The notes beneath the pieces are model-generated. The model did not search any database and had not been told where the DNA came from. It saw nothing but the letters and a program-made list of their open reading frames with translations. Below are positions 1 through 12,441 of a stretch of 64,000 nt of DNA, one piece after another; within the stretch, counting starts at the first letter, position 1, and each line of letters starts with the position of its first letter. Where the stretch lies: NCBI GenBank assembly GCA_019925795.1, contig CM034311.1, positions 32,591,472-32,655,471 on the forward strand, read 5' to 3'. This stretch comes from Dendrobium chrysotoxum (Eukaryota; Streptophyta; Magnoliopsida; Asparagales; Orchidaceae). The position numbers and the translations under genes are program-made.

Positions 1-375
1 ATTAATATCAGAGGATTATGAAGGAAAGAGAATAGATTTAAGATTGCATTGATAGAAAATGTTCAAAATCACTCACAAATAATAAGTTTTAAACACCTTA
101 AACAACAATCAACAAGAAATAATAAAAAATTAGGATTTATAATACCGAGTTAAGAATAATGATAATGATGATGAGGCAACACAACTGAAATACTGAGAGT
201 TTTTTTTATATTACCATATAGCATTTTGCTTATTATATCATGAGATATGAGATGAGATTTAAACAATTCATCAAAATACGAGAAAGCAATATCATTAGCA
301 TAGACAAATTATCATCTTTCAGTTCACACACGCAAACTAAAAGAAGATGCAAAGGGAGGATGATGTAAAGTGAAC

Positions 376-466
376 CTTGACCACTTGTTGAGGGAACAAA
401 AGAATTAACAGCAGTTGACCTCCTGCGCATGCGACGAGTTCCCGAGTGATGAACCACTCTCTCCAC
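376..466 (-). CDS. DDRGK1/UFBP1-like gene, exon 2 (partial gene)
   Basis: Candidate internal exon on the minus strand, with a CAG acceptor just above 466 and a G|GT donor just below 376. It reads VERVVHHSGTRRMRRR and then a Ser/Thr/Val-rich tail. It joins in phase 0 to the exon at 4938-5069, giving a product that starts with one membrane helix followed by an acidic stretch and a basic RRMRRR stretch. Plant DDRGK-domain proteins (UFBP1, the ER-anchored adaptor of the UFM1 ligase) have this order. The coiled coil and the C-terminal DDRGK domain would lie beyond position 1, and I could not find exon 3 in 1-375. The family call rests on the N-terminal pattern from memory. The intron between the two exons is about 4.5 kb. 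Confidence 0.5.
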
Positions 467-2510
467 CTGCAAATAACAACTTCCTGAAGGTTAGTTACAG
501 TAATATGAGCAAGATAACTCTCTTAAAGCATATTATGCGCAATTAGTCAAGAATCTTCCTGATCTAAAAAAAAAGACGGGTATAGAAATAAGAGCAGCAA
601 GTCTAATTTACATTATAAAGAAGACATGCTGACGAAAACTAAACAGAAAAAATCAATAGAAAAAACAAAAAATGTAAAAAAAAATTAAAATATTACAAAG
701 GAATCATGAGATAGAAAACAAAACTAGAGAGAAAGCGAGAGAAGCGCTTAGCATGGCTTTTTAGAAAATGGAATTAGCGGAAAAAAGGAGGGAAATTCAT
801 AAAAATAAATAGGTGCTGATGTAGCGCTATCTTCCTGTGCTGATTCAAAAATAAATATTGCTTGAACACTGATACTTCTAGCAACAATTATTAATTACCC
901 ATTTTCTTTATCATTTGCTTTTAAAAATGGATGCACCAATAATTATTTGAAGGTGCAGCAACATCTTTCTATCTTATAATTTGAATTGAGAAACTAGGGA
1001 AAAAAAATTTGACGGCTAATGAGCTTAATATCAACTAACTGATTGAATGCTATTATCAGCATATTGTCATAGACAGAGAGGAACTGTGTCTGTCATCAAC
1101 AATTCTAAGCATTTTGAACTCAAAATGACCTTAAATCGTAGAGATTATGTAAAGAAACATCTATTAGGTGATAATATTTATCCTGTTTCACACTCTATGA
1201 ACTAGAAAGTATCCAAAAAATGAAATTTAATATATTAAAACACAAACACATAAAATCCAATGAAATCAATAAACTAAGTCAACAACAGGTATTAATTTTC
1301 TACAAGATGGCAGTATATCTGATATAATTTCATCCATTTAGAAAAAAATTAGCATTCTGCCCGGGCAACATACAAGTATGTTTACAAAAAGCATGCACTT
1401 GGACGTCAATAATCATTGACCCAAAAAAGCCTTCACGCAAACATTATTATATTGTTCTTGAACTTATGAATTGTTGGGTGGCTCACGCCATGCGGAACTG
1501 AAGAGTTGTCTTTAAGAGTTTAAATTGTTAATTCTTGTGCTATTCAAATAATGGTCTATTGTTCTTGATCTTATGATATATGAGCGGGATGTTTTTTAAG
1601 TTTTCTTTAGACCCGTTGTCATTATATTTAATATAACTGTGTATGAATGTAGTATATTAATCAAAATTCACATGTATGTTGTGAAAGAAATAATCATCAA
1701 TAATTAATTCATATGGAAGAATGCCATGTGTCAAAAAATTATATCAATAGTCTTAGATTTAGCGCATGCAAGATTATATGTGACAAATACTCTAAAACTA
1801 TAAATTTGTAAATGCAGAGAGGCTATAAGAAACATGGTCTCCTCAAGCTATTTCTAGGGAACAAGCATGTTGCACAGGTGACAGAGTAGCGTCGAGCAGT
1901 TTTTCCAAAGCCCCAAGACATCATAGCTTGCTCAGGTACAAGATGGATGGCCTCATATACAGAATTAGAGAACCTCATAGATTCCCCTAGTTTCCTTTTA
2001 TTATGATATATCCTATTGGCTTATTTCTGCGTTTCATATTTCTTTGTTTTACATTCACACGTGCATGTCACTCTTGACAGATATTTTCTTGTGGTTCTAC
2101 TTATATAATATGTCAACGCAGTTTTACCATGATGCCATTCTTTAGGTTTAAGACTCAAACTTTGCAAGGACTTGAAAAGCTTCAGAAATAAGCTTAATGA
2201 TGCATCAATGAGAGCTAGAAAAGACTTATTGTTATCTTATAAAAACTATGCGATTCGTGCAAGTTAAGGGGGTTTCAAATCATTGCCAACATCATTTGAC
2301 TTATCCCACTATTTGGGGTCGGCTTTATCAATTTTTATTTTCCATATATTCATGTTGAGACCTAGTGGGAATTAAACCTATTCTTCACAAATTATTTTAA
2401 ACAATTTATATCCATGTTATCTTAAATGTACCCCTTCTTCCTTTCGAATCCTTTGAAACCATTTTTTCCACTACTGTTATAGTGCATTTCTATTCTTCGG
2501 TATATACGTC

Positions 2511-3193
2511 TGTTGGGGATGGAAGTAAAACACCACAACGAAACAAATAAGAAAAATAAAAATGCAGCGGAAAGTAGAGGACATCAAAATTTAACATAAA
2601 AAACCTAAAAATGGAAAAAAAAATTATGGAGCCACACCACACCAAGAAATCCACTATGAAATTTTGGAGAAATAAATACAGATCTCTATTCTCTCTCACT
2701 CTCTCCTTGCTTCTCTCCTCTCTTGCATTGTTCTCACTCACAAAAAACAAGAGAAAAAACAAGTTAATAACACCAAGGGGCGCCACCCTTGAAAAAATGA
2801 TAAAGAAAATTGTTCAGTCCGCCTCAAAGCATTGTGGCGCCAGTTTGGAGTGCTGCAACACTCAAACTTCTGATCCTGACCCGTTTGAGAATGTTGCAGT
2901 GCTCAAACTTGTAGCGTTGCGGCACCACATAGCGCTACAATGCAAAATCTAGAGCTCTACGACACTCCGCTTTCTGTCATTTCTCCCAGCAAACTTTGCA
3001 GCACCGGGGTACTTAGGAAAACAATATTGGGGCGCTCTGGTACACAACGTCAAGGAGTTGTACGAAAAAAATTTATTTATGTGTGTGTTTGGGGGGGCAC
3101 GTCCCTCCAACGAGTACGAAAAATTGACTTGAGGTCCGAGGAAACAGTACAATCCGATTGATCAGCAAAATCAGATTCCACACAAAACTAACA
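2511..3193. mobile_element. LTR-like block inside the intron
   Basis: The block opens TGTTGGGGATGG and can be closed at CTAACA, giving TG...CA ends of the LTR type. It is less AT-rich than its surroundings, with a pyrimidine-rich CTCTCT stretch near 2690-2740 and several GCGCTACAA-like words around 2890-2960. The five bases outside each end (acgtc, atgtt) do not match well, so the target duplication is not proven. Small ORFs in the block overlap on both strands and look like shadows. Confidence 0.3.
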
Positions 3194-4015
3194 ATGTTCA
3201 AACCACTTAAATCTATTTTCAATTAACTCCTTCAATAGATGTCACTCTAACCACTCCCTTAATATGATTATTTTTTAATTTATCACATCTAGTTTTACAA
3301 CACATATAACATTCTCATTTTAATCATGCTTAACCACAATCAATGACTTTTTACTATCCAACACATTAATATATCAACATCATAAACCTAATTCCAGTAT
3401 ATAAAATTTATCTTAAAATCTCAATGGTGTCCTCTCAGTACCTTTTACTCCTGAGGCACTTCTCTAGTTTAATCATTAAGTCTAAACTCTAGGATTTATA
3501 TCACCATTCTTCTCTGTAATATCTAAAAGATATTAAACCTATCACACCTAGATATTATTTTATATTCTAATAATATTGAGTAGTGATTACTTATATTACA
3601 TCCACTAAAATATTATATCATATACTCGATCTTTCTTCTATAACCTCTAACTTCTAAAATGAGGAATTCAAAAATGGAATCTATTTTTAGAAAATCGAAT
3701 TCGAAGCAAGATCAGACATATGCTACACATTTCAATCCATTCATACAAGATTATCAATTATTTTCCTAGAAAAATGCAATATACATATTAAAAGATTTGG
3801 AAAATAAGTTGAACAAGACAAACATTTTAAAATATCATGTATGGTTAATTGAATTCTGTTAATAGGATGTTCACTTTGTTGGTGGAAGCTTCCAACACAT
3901 TCTTTGCTCATCTTTATGCTTAGAATTCTAATTGACCTAAGGGACATTTCTTTGACATATAAAGACTTGTATTGGATAATAATTCTTATTTTCAATTCCT
4001 TCTAACTATACCTTT

Positions 4016-4358
4016 TTAGGAGGTTGCTTGGTTGCAAGATTTAGTCAATATTTAGCCAGTGTTTAGGCTAAATCTTACCAAATGTTTTTTTTAGCCACAA
4101 AAATCCTACTGCCTTTTTAAATCTCATTATCCTCCCCTTTTATGCTAGATCCTGAATTTAGTAAAACTTGGGATAAGTGGGATTTAAAAGAATTACACTT
4201 CTCCCCATATGCCTCTTCTATGTCAAGCAGTTTACAAGAAGTTAACCATATTTAACATCTATCATGCCAAATAATTTTATGGATTTAACCATCCAAGATT
4301 TACTAAATACAAATTTACAAGATTTAATAAATCCTACTTGTACCTAAACAGCTCCTAA
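4016..4358. mobile_element. Candidate MITE of about 0.34 kb
   Basis: The left end AGGAGGTTGCTTGGTTGCAA and the reverse complement of the right end (AGGAGCTGTTTAGGTACAAG) match at most positions, so the block looks like an imperfect terminal-inverted-repeat element with no coding capacity. No clean target duplication is visible. Confidence 0.35.
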
Positions 4359-4937
4359 GTCTGACTTCCACTTATCAATTGTTTCCAGAAAACCTAGATC
4401 CCCTCATTTTGTGCTGAAAAATATCTCATTTTATTTTAATTTATAATTTACGATAATTGAGTTATCAAAACTAAGCCTGTGATGCTAACAATTTTCTACA
4501 AATCTTACCTCAAGATTTTACAGTTTCCGACGGACAAAACAAAAAGGAAGCATCTATAAGCAGCCATTCCATGGGTCACATTGCTTCTACTACCCCGTTA
4601 CAAATTACAAACCCGATCGCACTGTTAGGTGTGGGATGGGGATTCAGTTACAAGCCTGTTCAAGCACAAAAACTGCTACTACTTTCCCATGTTCTCTTGT
4701 CTGGCGATCGAAAACATGGATTTCAACCACAAGGAATTCATCAACAATACTGGAGCAAAATAATGGCATTAGCATGTCTAAATCTGCGGTTTTTCACGAT
4801 ATTCTCAAAGAATAAACGCTCCACCAAAGACACCCATAGTTAGCAAGCTGCTACCGTCGTTCATTTCGATATAAACGAATCAACCTAATAGCAAAAAATA
4901 GGAAACTCTTGGAGAGGAAGAAAGCTTGGAGGATTAC

Positions 4938-5069
4938 CCGCTGTTGCTGTGGCTCTTCCTCGTGCTCATGTGATGAACAAGACATCCGGCGGCGCCTCAA
5001 CCATAGCAGCGGAAAGACAGCAAACACGAGGATCATGCACAGCATCCCCCCCAATATTCCCTCCTCCAT
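4938..5069 (-). CDS. DDRGK1/UFBP1-like gene, exon 1
   Basis: First coding exon, 44 codons, ending CGG|GTAATC (donor) at 4938/4937. Residues 5-24 form a hydrophobic helix (ILGGMLCMILVFAVFPLLWL), followed by RRRR and then an acidic, Gln-rich stretch (HEHEEEPQQQR). This is an N-terminal signal-anchor layout with a positively charged cytosolic flank. I chose the ATG at 5069 because DDRGK1-type proteins begin right at the membrane helix. An in-frame upstream ATG at 5138 would add 23 residues with no recognisable feature. In the animal and plant families the protein sits in the ER membrane and recruits the UFMylation machinery. That role is family knowledge, since the diagnostic domain is outside the window. 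Confidence 0.55.
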
Positions 5070-7988
5070 TTCTTCCCGCGGACCTTGTGACGATCTCCGA
5101 CGAGCGATAAATGGCAGCAAGTGATCTAAGACGCTCAAATTGACCCGAACTGGTATCGACTTGCGATGTGCTTTAGGGCAGCTCTCTCGTACTTAAGAAA
5201 AATTCTCAAGAATAAACTTTTTACATATGACTTGCTTATAAAAATTTTCAAAAAAGCAACAACATAATTATAGCTAAACACAACCCTAATAACTATCTCA
5301 AAAGTAAAACCCATTAACACTTACAAATATATAATATCCATTATCAAAGACGCTTGAGTTTTCTTTCACATCAAATCTTGATAATTCATTTTATTTTTTC
5401 TTAAATTATATTGTTTCCTTCATTGTATTATAAATAATTAATAAATTATAAAAAATACTTATGTAATTTGATGACCTACATCTCATACTAAATTAATTTT
5501 AATTTTGAACGCCTAAGAACCATCGAAATTAATTTATCTTCGTTTAACGTAAATATGATAAATTAATTTATCTTCGCTTGCCTAATTTCCTATTAATGTT
5601 TCGTTTATCCCATTAATTAATGTTCTGTTTCTCTCCGTCTAAATTCTAAATGCTTGAGAACCGTCATTTGTCATTGTCACTTGGCAACCATTAAATTCAG
5701 ATATCTATTTATAAGAATAAACTTTACATTATTGTTAATATCCTTAAAATCAATTGCTCCCTTTGCAACCTTTTGTATTCCAAACAGTAAAATTCCAAAG
5801 TCAAATCCAAGTAATGCGAAACAGTAGGCGGCAGCCAACCGACCGCCTGCCATCACCTACTAAAGATGGAGGAAGGCAAAACGCGCTAACATTCCCATAC
5901 ATATTGAAGTCGGAGGAATGTGAAAAGATGGCCATGCCGATCGTCTTCCTCATCTACTGCAATCGGTTTCTGTAAACAGAATTAAGTGTAAGCCACTCTA
6001 ATAAATTTTCAAGTACAGTTCTCGGCTTCCTCAGACCTCTTCGCCTCATTTCGAAATCGGTCCGTCCACTCATTTTTATTATATAAAATATTATTGCATG
6101 TTCAGTGAAAACCTATCAAATATTTATTCCTCTTCTTCTTCTTCTCAGCTCTCTATTTTTTCTTATTTCTCTTCTTTTACTTTTGAATATATTTGATGAA
6201 TAAGAATAAGAAAGAAATTATTGGTGTCTCTTTCTCAACATCACAAAGAGTAGAGAGACTCCATCAACAGTAGTTCGTTCGTCCATCTCTGAGTAATTAA
6301 GCAATTAATCTCTCTCTTTTGTTCTCTAATCAGCTTTTTTGTTTGAAATTAAGTAGGATTAGAATAGTTTAGTTACGTGTTAATACTAATGCACCTTTTT
6401 TATAGATTATAGATTTAGTTTTTTTTTGTTTAATTACTCTTGTTCTGTAATCATCTTTTTGCTTGAAATAAAGGAGAATTATGATGGTTTAACCATGTGT
6501 TAATACTAATGTGCCCTTCCTATGGATTACATTTAGCTCTTTGTTTAATTATTCTCTTAGTGATTAAGAGATTAATATCATTTTCTTGTTCTCGAAGTTT
6601 TTGTTTATGATTAATGGGCATGATTAGAATTTATTGTTACCAATCATTGTTACACGCATACACCTAATGACCTTCTGAATAAGGATTTAAATTGATAAAG
6701 CTACCGATCCCAACAGCTATAAAAATTTCTTATAATATCTTCTCAGTAAGCATATTCTCTCCTCGTTTTAGCATTTAATGTCAGTTTTCCTTCTATTGAA
6801 ATGATTAATATGGTATCTTAAACTAAATAACCTTATTTTAAACTCCTCTAGCATAAAGCTAATTTGCAATTTCTTATCTACCGAGCAAAAAGAAAAAAAA
6901 ACTCTTCTTTCCAAGACCAATGGAAGATCCGTGAATTAAGTCTTTCTACTGTGATAACTACCTTCAATATACGTAGATAAATCTGTCTCAATATTTTTAA
7001 TAAGAGGTAATTTATATCCTCTTATTGATTTGATATAAAAAAAGCATGCATTGACAATGGTTATACTTTCATCTTTTAAACTTTTTTTTTTCTTTGAGGG
7101 AAACCTGTGTATATTATTTATTTTTTATATTATCAATATACTGTATTTTATTTTTCATCATTTTAACATGTTTGGACCAAATAAAAATTTAAGTGATATA
7201 CATAACTCAACATTTTTATTTTTCATGAAAATGATCTAAATCAGGTGATTCTAAAACCGTTGTTTAACTTGAGACAGTCCTTTGTGCTGCTTCAGTTTTA
7301 CTTGTTGCCTGTGACTATCCACTTCGTTCTCTCAATTATCACAAACTCTCACAATATATAATTTAATTTTATATAATATGTTTTGTCCTTTAAAAATTAT
7401 AGTGTCACTAAATTTTGAGAAATTTTAGGGCAAAAAATTCTTCTCTCTTATTCTATCCTCATCTCTGAGCATTTATGTGCATGAATTAAAATACATTATT
7501 GCATAAAACATAAAATTATAATATATTATGGCATACTCGAAAATTATATATTTTTTCTAAAGCATTCATTGCAATTTTTTTAATATTATAAATTTCACTA
7601 TGAATTTTAAAATTTTAATGATACCACAACAGTTAATTGGGACGAGCCTATATTTTTTATATAGAAAAATATTATAATATACGTTAATATTGTATTTTTA
7701 TGATCTTATTGATTTTAATATTATAATACAATATTAAAAAATTTCTCAATACGTATAAGATATTAATATTTTAGAAGTATATATATATTACGGCTAAAGC
7801 CGATAAAAGCATTACAATGATCACACTATTAAACATTAACAAATCGTCCTAATAAAACATGATATGTGTAGATATTGCATAACAAATCCAACTTACCAAC
7901 CTTAGGATTGTTTAATTACAAATTAAAAATTGTATAGATAGAGTAAGGTGTGAATATATTGATTAGTTTTCCATTATGTGAAAACTAA
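5070..7988. other. Intergenic, no gene recognised
   Basis: AT-rich sequence upstream of the DDRGK1-like first exon. Short ORFs near 5754 and 7051 have no motif, splice context or codon pattern that supports them. A pyrimidine-rich stretch lies at 6120-6180. I see no RNA gene and no clear repeat. Confidence 0.5.
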
Positions 7989-8108
7989 GGTTTCGTTTGG
8001 GACGGCTTTCTTACTGCTTCTTAAAGCAGCTTTTTAATATAAAAATTTTAATTTTTAAACTAGAAAGCAGTTTTAAGTAGCAATAAAAAAGCTGCCCCAA
8101 ACGAAGCC
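7989..8108. mobile_element. Tourist-like hairpin MITE, copy 1
   Basis: A 120-bp near-perfect hairpin. The left end begins GGTTTCGTTTGGGACGG and the right end is its complement, closing ...CCCAAACGAAGCC. It is flanked on both sides by TAA (7986-7988 and 8109-8111). A TAA/TTA three-base target duplication is the hallmark of PIF/Harbinger (Tourist) elements. It is non-coding. Confidence 0.8.
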
Positions 8109-8402
8109 TAAATGTTAATTCTCTATTAGTTTGATTAGAACGTTATCTTCATGTTGATGATGAAAATGCAATTACCTTATGATTAATTCTGCAAAAGACT
8201 TCTCCAAGGAAGATATGTAAAGAGGACAATTTTAAAAATAAAGACATGAAAAAAATAGTTGTCCATCAAAAGATTTTAAATCTTGATTAAGAATGTGAAC
8301 ATGATTAAGATGAACAAATTCATAATCGGATAAGAGACATTTTTTATAAAATAATTGAAAGAATAGCACCAGTAGGAAAAATAGAAATAGTTTATTAGTT
8401 AT

Positions 8403-9397
8403 TGATATATCGCCAAAAAATCATCTTGATCGGGCACGAATCTCGAGGAAAAACTCAAGTTGGAAACTTTAAAAATTATTTCGGAGACCATTTAAACTCC
8501 GATTTCAGCAAACTTATAGTCGAACTGAGCGTCTCGGAAATACGAATTCAACGACACCAAATTCGACTCAATCCGAGCCCAAGTGAGTCCAAATCAAGTA
8601 CTCGAAGCGCTGTTGGAAGCATCAAACAGCTATTTGAGTTACCAAACGGTCTCCGATTTTGACGAGCTTATAGCCGAATCGAGCGTCTCGACGAGACGAA
8701 TCCAACGAGCCCAAGATCGTAGAATTTTGATATCATTAAGACCTTCAAATCCAGGGATTCAATATCAACCGTTCATCCGGATCACTCCATATTTGCCCCT
8801 GATCCCTCACATATTTACGGGCTATGCCACTCCAGAAAAACTATAAATAACCACTCATTTCTCTTAAGAAGGGACCCAGGCCAAGAGAAGAAGAAGAGAA
8901 GAGAAGTCTAGGAGGGAATAACTCCTCCTCGACCACCGCCGGAACTCCGCTGGAACTCCGCCGGAACACCGCCGGAACACCACCGAAGCACCACCAGGCG
9001 CCCGAGGGACGCCGGAGCTCTACACGGGAGCAACGTCGGAATTCTGCCCGACGCCGGAATTCTACCCGACGCCCGAGTGACGCCGGACTTCTTTCCAAGT
9101 GACGCCGGAATTCTGCTCGACACCCCGAGTGACGTCGGAACTCTGCTTGTCCTTGTAACTGATACTCATTGTAATCTGATCGTCCTGAATTTAAAGGACG
9201 AATCAGCCTCGTGTATTTCAAACAACACTAGTGGAACTCTTTCAACTGGGCGTGGCCCCGTGGTTTTTTCCCTTTCCAGGGTTTTCCACGTAAAAATCCT
9301 GGTGTTACTATTTCGATTCTGTTTGTGTGCTGGATATACGTACAACGCTGAGACGAAAAATTAAAATCTATCGCCGCGTATATTTGAGTCCGCAACA
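8403..9397 (+). mobile_element. Solo LTR of a Copia-like retrotransposon
   Basis: The block opens TGATATATCG and closes TCCGCAACA, and is bordered by an exact 5-bp direct repeat, gttat, at 8398-8402 and 9398-9402. It contains a TATA-like box (ctataaataa, 8841-8850). Downstream is a GC-rich repeated stretch (8930-9130) built on GCCGGAATTCTGCCCGA-like words. The 3' part contains ...CACGTAAAAATCCTGGTG..., a motif typical of the end of plant Copia LTRs. There is no internal region, so it is a recombination footprint. ORFs through it (for example 8841-9221 minus) are repeat translations, not genes. Confidence 0.75.
8842..8849 (+). promoter_or_regulatory. TATA-like box of the solo LTR
   Basis: The word TATAAATA sits about 440 bp into the LTR, just before the GC-rich stretch, where the U3/R border of a plant LTR is expected. 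Confidence 0.45.
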
Positions 9398-9402
9398 GTT
9401 AT

Positions 9403-10025
9403 AAAAAATAATAAGTTTATAATGTAAGAACAAAAAGTCAAGGATGATAGTTGAGATTTTTGTATTTCAAAAATTATATCTTTTTTTATTTATTTTAGTT
9501 GAAATTATTTTCTTCTTATTTTTTAAGGACATTTATTATTATATTTTAAAACATCCTACATGGCTCAAGATTGTGTTTTTCATATTGTGTCTACTTATTG
9601 TTATATGTCTTAGCGATAACATTCATACAAATGTACATTTATACATTAAAAAAAGCTGATAAGCTATAGTATTATGATATCATTATTCCCATGCTTGTGT
9701 CATTAGGTATATATAAAATAAAATTGTATTTATAATTTTGTGACTTATTATAGTAGATGAAACACTTTTATGTAACACATACAAAATATATTTTATTAAT
9801 ATTTAAAATACTATTTAACATTAAAGATTATAAGCTGATTTTGACTTATCTAAAGCTTAAACGATTTAGATTTAATTTTTTCTCAAACATTAACTCTTAA
9901 ATTAATATTCTTTTATATTATAAAATTTTGTAATTAACATTTTATGCACATGCATTTTAACTAGTACCTATAAAAGCCCCAAACGGAACCTCAGATATTT
10001 TTAAAATCCAATTTGTTTGATTGAA
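9403..10025. other. Intergenic, nothing recognised
   Basis: AT-rich sequence between the solo LTR and the next MITE. The ORF at 9444-9659 is a run of Ile/Leu/Phe from A/T-rich sequence and has no support as a gene. Confidence 0.5.
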
Positions 10026-10152
10026 GCTTCGTTTGGGACAGCTTTCTCACTGTTTCTAAAGCAGCTTTTTAGAAGAAAAAAATTTAGTTCAAGAAATTTT
10101 TATATTAAAAAATTGCTTTAGAAAATATTAAGGAAGCTGTCCCAAATGAAAC
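10026..10152. mobile_element. Tourist-like hairpin MITE, copy 2
   Basis: Same family as the element at 7989. It opens AGCTTCGTTTGGGACAGC and closes GCTGTCCCAAATGAAAC, with a long A/T-rich palindromic middle. The flanking three bases have drifted, so this copy looks older. Confidence 0.7.
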
Positions 10153-10639
10153 ATAAATCAACATACACTAACCCAACTAATTAGCCTAATTTAGTCCAAA
10201 TTGAACTTGGGTCATTTATGATAGGTTTTTCATAGATTTGCCAACACTTTTATTTGGCTGCACTTATCTTACTAATTTTTATAAATTTGTGGCAAGAAGC
10301 ACTCTTTTTTAGAATTTTTTGGGTAGTAGAAATAAAAAAATTATCATCCAACTTTTTTCAAAAGAAAGAAAAATTATAATACGTTCAAAAACTACAGAAA
10401 AATACGTTTTTCTGTAATGATTTGACAACTAATTTTAAAGATGGCTGTAGCCACCATAAACGGATCCTTAAATCAAAGGTCTTTAGGATTTTCTTAACTT
10501 TGCTTACCAAAAAAATTGTAATATTTTATTTGGCTTAAGCTTTTTGAGCTACTTCTAAAAAATTTTGTTAACCAAATCCATTATAGTGCATAAGTGTGGT
10601 AGTCATCACAAATTTGTTATCCAACTTATTCAAAAGAGG

Positions 10640-10760
10640 CAACTTAGTGTGTTTGTTGGGAGCTTTGGCTACTAATCAAGAGATCTTGAGTTCGAGTCTT
10701 GTATATGTGATGTGTGTGCGAGTTTGATTTAATTGGCTTAAATGTCCGAAAAAAAACTTG
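10640..10760 (+). mobile_element. Possible SINE remnant
   Basis: The phrase GAGTTCGAGTCTTG near 10690 resembles a pol III B box (GGTTCGANTCC), and TTTGGCTACTAATCAAG about 25 bases upstream could be a decayed A box region. No tRNA fold or poly(A) tail is clear, so this is tentative. Confidence 0.25.
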
Positions 10761-11205
10761 TTCAAAAGAAAAAATATATTACCCTTAGCCATTTCAAGAA
10801 AAAAACCGAAAATTTCATATTACTATACAAAAAATTAGAGCATAATATTTTCTGTAAATATAGCCAAAATTCAAAATGCTCTATTGAACAAGGCCTTAAG
10901 CTATCCTCTTGATTGTAAGATTTATTATTTTTTGAATATTTGAGTATTTTGTCATATCTAAATTAAGCTATCTTTTAGGTCATTGTATTATAATCTTGTT
11001 CAGATGCACTTTTTGATTATAAGAATACAAGATTCGAAGATTATTTAATAATATTCATGATTTAATTTGATTAAATTAAATTCTTTTATTTAATTAGATT
11101 TATAAAATTTTAATTAAAGGATTATGCTTTGTTAATTAGTTTAAAAAATATTTGTACTAAAAAACTGCTTTAAAAACAGTAAGAAAATTATTTTAAAGAA
11201 GCCAA

Positions 11206-11327
11206 AGATTTTGTTTGGGACAGCTTTTTTTTCTGCTTCTTAAAACAGCTTTTAAGTATAAAAATTTTAATTTTTGTATTAAAAAGCTACAAAAAGAAGC
11301 TGTAAAAAAGCCATCCTAAACAAATGT
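11206..11327. mobile_element. Tourist-like hairpin MITE, copy 3 (at left edge of copy A)
   Basis: Decayed member of the hairpin family, running from ATTTTGTTTGGGACAGC to GCCATCCTAAACAAATGT and followed by TAA. Just to the left (about 11145-11200) is a second right-half-like fragment, so two insertions are stacked here. Only the right end of this MITE reappears in copy B (42693-42723), which places the duplication breakpoint inside the element. Confidence 0.65.
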
Positions 11328-11379
11328 TAAATTAGATGAAATTTATAAAATGAGAACACAAGTTTTTAAATTAATTTCA

Positions 11380-12386
11380 CAATGCTTCAAAGCACATGAG
11401 GGGCAAAGCCAGTCATAAGGCCTCTGTAATGAGAGATAATCTAATCCTTCTATTGTAAAACTTTTCATATCATGTTAAAATGTTAAAAATCAAGTAACAA
11501 ATTTTCTGAATTTTTATTTCATACAGCAATAAAAAAAGAATGGATAAAGATATGCATGAAATGGGGGAAATTACACATTCCATCAAAATGAAGCTGGAAG
11601 AAATCGATTGAGATGCAAGTATTTTTTTCCATCGATGAACTTTACTTTGATTAGTGAGTCAATACCTGCGGCCTTACAGTTATTTTGATCTATAGAATTT
11701 AGCAAAAAGGAAGAAACTTGGTTGTGAAAGGGAACAACTGTTGATCGGTCAAGAATCTACATGGCTGTACGTGTAACTCTTAATGCTTAAAAAGAGCTAA
11801 ATTTTGACCAAAGTAACGCATCATTTTTCACTTTGTGCATTTCAGTTTGTAGTTTTCATCACCATGGCTCTGGTTAATTGTAGTTCCTTGAAGAAGAAAT
11901 TGAAAGATCACTTGAATGACTTTCAGTTACTTCATCTGCTTCTCTAATCAAATGCTTCATAAGAAGGAATGTTCATACCTGCTTCCTGAGCGTCTAATGA
12001 GATCGTCATTCACAGAACCTGAGGCAAAACATACAAGATGAATATAGGGATGTTGTTGAGAGAAAGGTTTTATAGGTCAGAATCTCAAATACTATCATAT
12101 TTTTTTTTAATGTTCTTAAGAATATTGTACTTAAGGTGCTAGAATTAGTAATAAATCTATTGTTTGAGCAGTCATTGGGACCAGAATAGCTAATAAGTTG
12201 TGTCCTATAGTCAATCAGCAATCGCCTGATGTCAATTAATTTGTGCACATAGCTTATAATCCGAAGTTATCATTGCAAACTATTATAACCCTACTTTTTA
12301 AATCCTGTATAGATGATTGACCAACTGGTTGAAAATGGTGATAGCGAGCAAATATTTCAGAAGGCAAGCTATGAAAGGTGGTGAGG
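11380..12386 (+). pseudogene. SYP132-like syntaxin pseudogene, copy A
   Basis: Four decayed exon remnants lie in the order of a plant plasma-membrane syntaxin (Qa-SNARE). At 11391-11440, a GCACATGAG... stretch matches the AHEESKSVTKA region at DNA level but has small deletions and a TAA. Near 11583, IKMKLEEID is followed by TGA where the family has Arg. Near 11880, SLKKKLKDHLNDFQ is followed by a frame loss. At 12313-12385, an AG acceptor leads into IDQLVENGDSEQIFQKA and then a stop. The family reads IDELIETGNSEQIFQKA before the SNARE motif. Introns remain, so this is a gene-derived rather than processed copy. The SNARE motif and membrane anchor are absent. Confidence 0.65.
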
Positions 12387-12441
12387 ACATGCTTTTATTT
12401 TATTGGTGTTGATAAAAAGAAGAAGAAAAAGCCCCAACAAA

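Larger units (their letters stand above)
467..4937. other. Large intron of the DDRGK1-like gene
   Basis: AT-rich sequence between the two DDRGK1-like exons. No other coding exon stands out. It contains an LTR-like block (about 2511-3193) and a terminal-repeat element (about 4016-4358), both listed separately. The rest shows only low-complexity A/T runs. Confidence 0.4.

Noticed and set aside
2611..3161. Plus-strand ORFs of 113 and 73 codons
   Set aside because: They lie in an LTR-like block with equally long minus-strand ORFs and have no recognisable domain.
8841..9221. 126-codon minus-strand ORF rich in EFRR repeats
   Set aside because: It is a translation of the short GC-rich repeats inside the solo LTR.
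11985..12022. A 38-bp minus-strand exon-like stretch (SVNDDLIRRSG) with AG/GT borders
   Set aside because: No neighbouring exon continues it, and the plus-strand syntaxin remnants explain the region better.
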